Below are positions 24,160 through 26,284 of a DNA stretch of 26,284 nucleotides, piece by piece. The notes under the pieces are model-generated. The model was given only the letters and a program-made list of their open reading frames with translations, ran no database searches and had not been told where the DNA came from. Made by a program: the position numbers and the translations under genes. Origin of the DNA: CAZIKB01 sp964539665 (GTDB taxonomy: Bacteria > Zhuqueibacterota > Zhuqueibacteria > Oceanimicrobiales > Oceanimicrobiaceae); assembly GCA_964539665.1 (NCBI GenBank), contig CAZIKB010000096.1, positions 1 to 26,284 on the forward strand, in the 5' to 3' direction. How positions within the stretch are numbered: the stretch's first letter is position 1; each line of letters opens with the position of its first letter.

Positions 24160-24275
24160 GTAAGCAACCTGGAAAAAGTGTAAAAGTAAAATATGGAAAT
24201 GCTTATTTTACTTTTCGCGTTAAAAGTAAAACAAAGGAAAGCATATTTTATTTTAGGAATGCTTATGGATATTAA
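24156..24275 (+). CDS. Possible 39-residue small protein between hsdM and the Fic gene
   Basis: An open frame of 39 codons starts at an ATG overlapping the hsdM stop (ATGA), has AGGTG about 8 bases upstream, and ends 11 bases inside the Fic gene. The peptide begins MSKQPGKSVKVKYGNAYF, is Lys- and Tyr/Phe-rich, and carries the triplet NAY twice. Overlap on both sides is typical of translational coupling. Against it: it is short, matches no family I know, and contains a 12-base inverted repeat (24182-24215) that may be the real functional element. It could be a leader peptide or small regulator of the Fic protein. Confidence 0.35.
   Translation: MSKQPGKSVKVKYGNAYFTFRVKSKTKESIFYFRNAYGY
24182..24215. 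promoter_or_regulatory. Inverted repeat in the hsdM-Fic junction
   Basis: AAAAGTAAAATA (24182-24193) is the exact reverse complement of 24204-24215 with 10 bases between. The word TAAAAGTAAAA recurs directly at 24221-24231. It could be an operator for the winged-helix-like tail of the Fic protein or an mRNA hairpin that tunes expression of the downstream genes. Confidence 0.4.
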
Positions 24276-25395
24276 GGATTTCAAAGCTGGTTTATATAGA
24301 AAAGAATATGAGTACCGCTACTTTTTGCCTGAGAAAATAAATCATTCCTTTTTCTGGACCGATGAGGTTATCAATGAACTGTTGGAAAAAGCCTCATTGA
24401 AATTGGGAGAATTGAATTCCTTTTCCCGATTTGTTCCGGATACAGACATGTTCATCATCATGCACATTTTTAAGGAGGCTGTCGTTTCCAGCCGAATTGA
24501 AGGCACCAAAACCAATATAGAAGAAGCCCTTATTGAAGAGAAGGAAATTGGCCCGGAAAGGCGGGACGATTGGAAAGAGGTCAATAACTATGTAAACGCA
24601 TTGAATACCGCCATAGAGGAGCTTAAAACGCTGCCATTATCCAACAGGCTCATTAAAAATACCCATAAAATATTGCTTTCAAGCGGCAGAGGCGGGCGTA
24701 AAAATCCGGGTGAATATCGGCAATCTCAAAACTGGATTGGCGGAGCAAGTTTTGCGGACGCGGTGTTCATCCCTCCGGCGCATACAGAGTTACCGGAATT
24801 GATGTCTGATCTGGAGTTTTTCCTTCATAATTCTGAGATAAAAGTTCCCCATTTGGTAAAGGTAGCAATCGCCCACTATCAGTTTGAAACGATTCACCCC
24901 TTTCTGGACGGCAATGGCAGAATAGGACGATTGCTTATTACCCTTTATCTGGTATCAAGCGGCATGCTAAACAAACCTCTTTTGTATCTCTCCGAATTTT
25001 TTGAAAAGAACAAGACGTTGTATTACGACAACCTGACCTTTGTCCGAAGCAAAAACGACCTTGGACAATGGATCAAGTTTTTTCTGACAGGGATTATCCA
25101 GACCGCAGAAAACTCTGTTGCAACATTAATGAAGATCACAGATTTAAAAGCAGTCATCGAGAAGGAACGAATCCTTCGTATGGGCAAGCGTTCAAAACAG
25201 GGAATAGAATTCTTGCACCAGCTTTTTAGAAAACCAGTCGTGACAATCAAGGATGTGCAGGCAATGACCGGCTTGTCTCCCAAAGCGGCGAATGACCTGG
25301 TCAAGGCCTTTGTCGAGCAAAAGATACTTATTGAAACGTCCGGCTATCAGCGCAACCGGGTTTTTGTGTTTGATGAATATGTGAGGATGTTTTGA
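24265..25395 (+). CDS. Fic-domain protein (AMPylase-type) with C-terminal winged helix
   Basis: A 376-residue Fic protein. An N-terminal Fic_N-like part includes the inhibitory motif S-x3-E-G (Ser75, Glu79, Gly80), which in class II Fic proteins blocks ATP binding. The catalytic loop HPFLDGNGRIGR (211-222) matches HxFx(D/E)GNGRxxR exactly, so nucleotide transfer (usually AMP onto a target hydroxyl) is expected. Residues of about 310-376 look like a winged helix-turn-helix (VTIKDVQAMTGLSPKAANDL), suggesting DNA binding. The start is the ATG at 24265, with AGGA 6 bases upstream; an in-frame ATG at 24193 lies within the inverted repeat and lacks a site. It sits between hsdM and hsdS and shares the TGATG overlap with hsdS. 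Targets are unknown. Confidence 0.93.
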   Translation: MDIKDFKAGLYRKEYEYRYFLPEKINHSFFWTDEVINELLEKASLKLGELNSFSRFVPDTDMFIIMHIFKEAVVSSRIEGTKTNIEEALIEEKEIGPERRDDWKEVNNYVNALNTAIEELKTLPLSNRLIKNTHKILLSSGRGGRKNPGEYRQSQNWIGGASFADAVFIPPAHTELPELMSDLEFFLHNSEIKVPHLVKVAIAHYQFETIHPFLDGNGRIGRLLITLYLVSSGMLNKPLLYLSEFFEKNKTLYYDNLTFVRSKNDLGQWIKFFLTGIIQTAENSVATLMKITDLKAVIEKERILRMGKRSKQGIEFLHQLFRKPVVTIKDVQAMTGLSPKAANDLVKAFVEQKILIETSGYQRNRVFVFDEYVRMF

Positions 25396-26243
25396 TGAGT
25401 GAGTGGAAGGAATATGAGTTAGGAGACGTGGCAGAAGTTCAAACCGGACCATTTGGAAGTCAATTACATCAACGAGATTATAAGGATGTAGGAACTCCGA
25501 TAATCACAGTCGAACACTTGGGTGAAAATAAAATTTTACATAAAAATCTGCCACTTGTTGGTGATGAAGACAAGGAAAGATTAAAGAAATATATTATCCA
25601 AGAGGGGGATATCGTATTCAGCAGAGTTGGATCTGTAGATAGGCGTGCATATGTTTCAAAACGGGAAGATTCTTGGATGTTTTCGGGGCGTCTATTGCGA
25701 GTTAGACCAGATAGAAAAATTATTAGCCCTAATTTTCTTTCGTATTATTTTGGACAAGTAAATTTTAAGGAACACATTATACGAATCGCAGTTGGGGCAA
25801 CAATGCCATCAATTAATACTGCAATTTTAAGCTGTGTTAAAATAATTCTCCCCCCACTCCCTGAACAAAAAGCCATCGCCTCAGTCCTTTCCAGTCTTGA
25901 CGACAAAATAGACCTGCTCCACCACCAGAACAAAACCCTCGAAGCCATGGCGGAAACGCTTTTCAGGCAGTGGTTTGTGGAGGAAGCGCAGGATGATTGG
26001 GAGGTAGTTAAATTGGATAGCCTAATCAATATTTCAAGTGGAAAAGGGTTGAAAAAAGAACACTTATCTGAAAATGGGGCCTATCCTGTACTTGGTGCAA
26101 ATGGAGAGATTGGCAGAACGAATAGATTTTTGTTTGACGAAAGCCTGTTGTTTACTGGGCGTGTCGGTACACTTGGGAACATCTTTAGAGTTGAAAATGA
26201 AAAAGTCTGGCTGTCAGATAATACACATGTAATTAGTGTTTGA
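25395..26243 (+). CDS. hsdS: Type I restriction specificity subunit, apparently truncated by frameshift
   Basis: The first 282 residues of an HsdS protein. Target-recognition domain 1 (about 1-150; EYELGDVAEVQTGPFGSQL opening) is followed by the conserved helical spacer LPPLPEQKAIASVLSSLD through TLFRQWF (about 151-195). A second recognition domain begins at WEVVKLDSLINISSGKG. It ends with WLSDNTHVISV and a TGA, only about 85 residues into that domain, whereas HsdS usually has about 380-450 residues and two full domains. The -1 frame continues without a stop from 26240 to the window end with a plausible continuation (LNENHLTN). One missing base near 26240, natural phase variation or assembly error would explain this. 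The start is the ATG at 25395 overlapping the Fic stop, with GAGG about 8 bases upstream. Confidence 0.88.
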   Translation: MSEWKEYELGDVAEVQTGPFGSQLHQRDYKDVGTPIITVEHLGENKILHKNLPLVGDEDKERLKKYIIQEGDIVFSRVGSVDRRAYVSKREDSWMFSGRLLRVRPDRKIISPNFLSYYFGQVNFKEHIIRIAVGATMPSINTAILSCVKIILPPLPEQKAIASVLSSLDDKIDLLHHQNKTLEAMAETLFRQWFVEEAQDDWEVVKLDSLINISSGKGLKKEHLSENGAYPVLGANGEIGRTNRFLFDESLLFTGRVGTLGNIFRVENEKVWLSDNTHVISV

Positions 26244-26284
26244 ACGAAAACCATTTAACTAATTGTAAATTAAAAGACATAACA

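Noticed and set aside
24193..24264. Upstream in-frame ATG of the Fic gene
   Set aside because: It lies inside the inverted repeat, has no ribosome-binding site, and adds 24 hydrophobic residues not expected for a cytosolic Fic protein; the ATG at 24265 has AGGA at good distance.

Overview
The window looks like a chromosomal segment of a Gram-negative bacterium. It has lipoprotein signal peptides, an outer-membrane beta-barrel of the DUF5916 type, RND efflux pumps with their adaptors, and a sigma-E-like envelope-stress locus. The DUF5916 barrel together with many short-word intergenic repeats suggests a member of the FCB group (Calditrichota/KSB1-like or a relative of Bacteroidota). That placement is an inference; no rRNA or tRNA gene is present to test it.

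Region 1 (173-7274, all minus strand) reads from right to left as: an ECF sigma factor, a small Spy/CpxP-like lipoprotein, a zinc-finger anti-sigma factor with one membrane segment, a MucB/RseB-like periplasmic protein, an RND periplasmic adaptor without its own pump, and a DUF5916 barrel protein. The first four form a compact envelope-stress module. The adaptor and barrel follow after palindrome-bearing gaps and may belong to its regulon.

Region 2 (7834-13492, plus strand) is a very AT-rich four-gene block: a sugar-type solute-binding lipoprotein, a permease with two fused permease halves, an ABC ATPase, and a protein joining about six membrane segments to a PrmC/HemK-like methyltransferase domain. 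The last three genes overlap or nearly touch. Base composition differs sharply from both sides: hand counts of single 60-base lines give 14 and 16 G/C inside the block, against 30 and 31 outside. This suggests horizontal acquisition. It is the best candidate here for an undescribed system: an ABC transporter translationally linked to a membrane-anchored methyltransferase.

Region 3 (14293-22023, plus strand) is an RND efflux operon with one adaptor and two different inner-membrane pumps, which resembles the MdtABC layout. Four long inverted elements lie in and before this operon. Their arms are built from degenerate 7-base words: two lie upstream of the adaptor, one starts directly after the adaptor stop codon, and one lies between the pumps.

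Region 4 (22615-26284, plus strand) is a type I restriction-modification locus: hsdM, a possible 39-residue small ORF, a Fic-domain protein with a winged-helix-like tail, and hsdS. These are joined by stop/start overlaps. hsdS stops early in its second recognition domain, but the -1 frame stays open to the window edge, so it is probably frameshifted or phase-variable. No hsdR is present; it would have to lie beyond the right edge. Between regions 3 and 4 is a 590-base gap with several hairpins and a GC-rich palindrome cluster.
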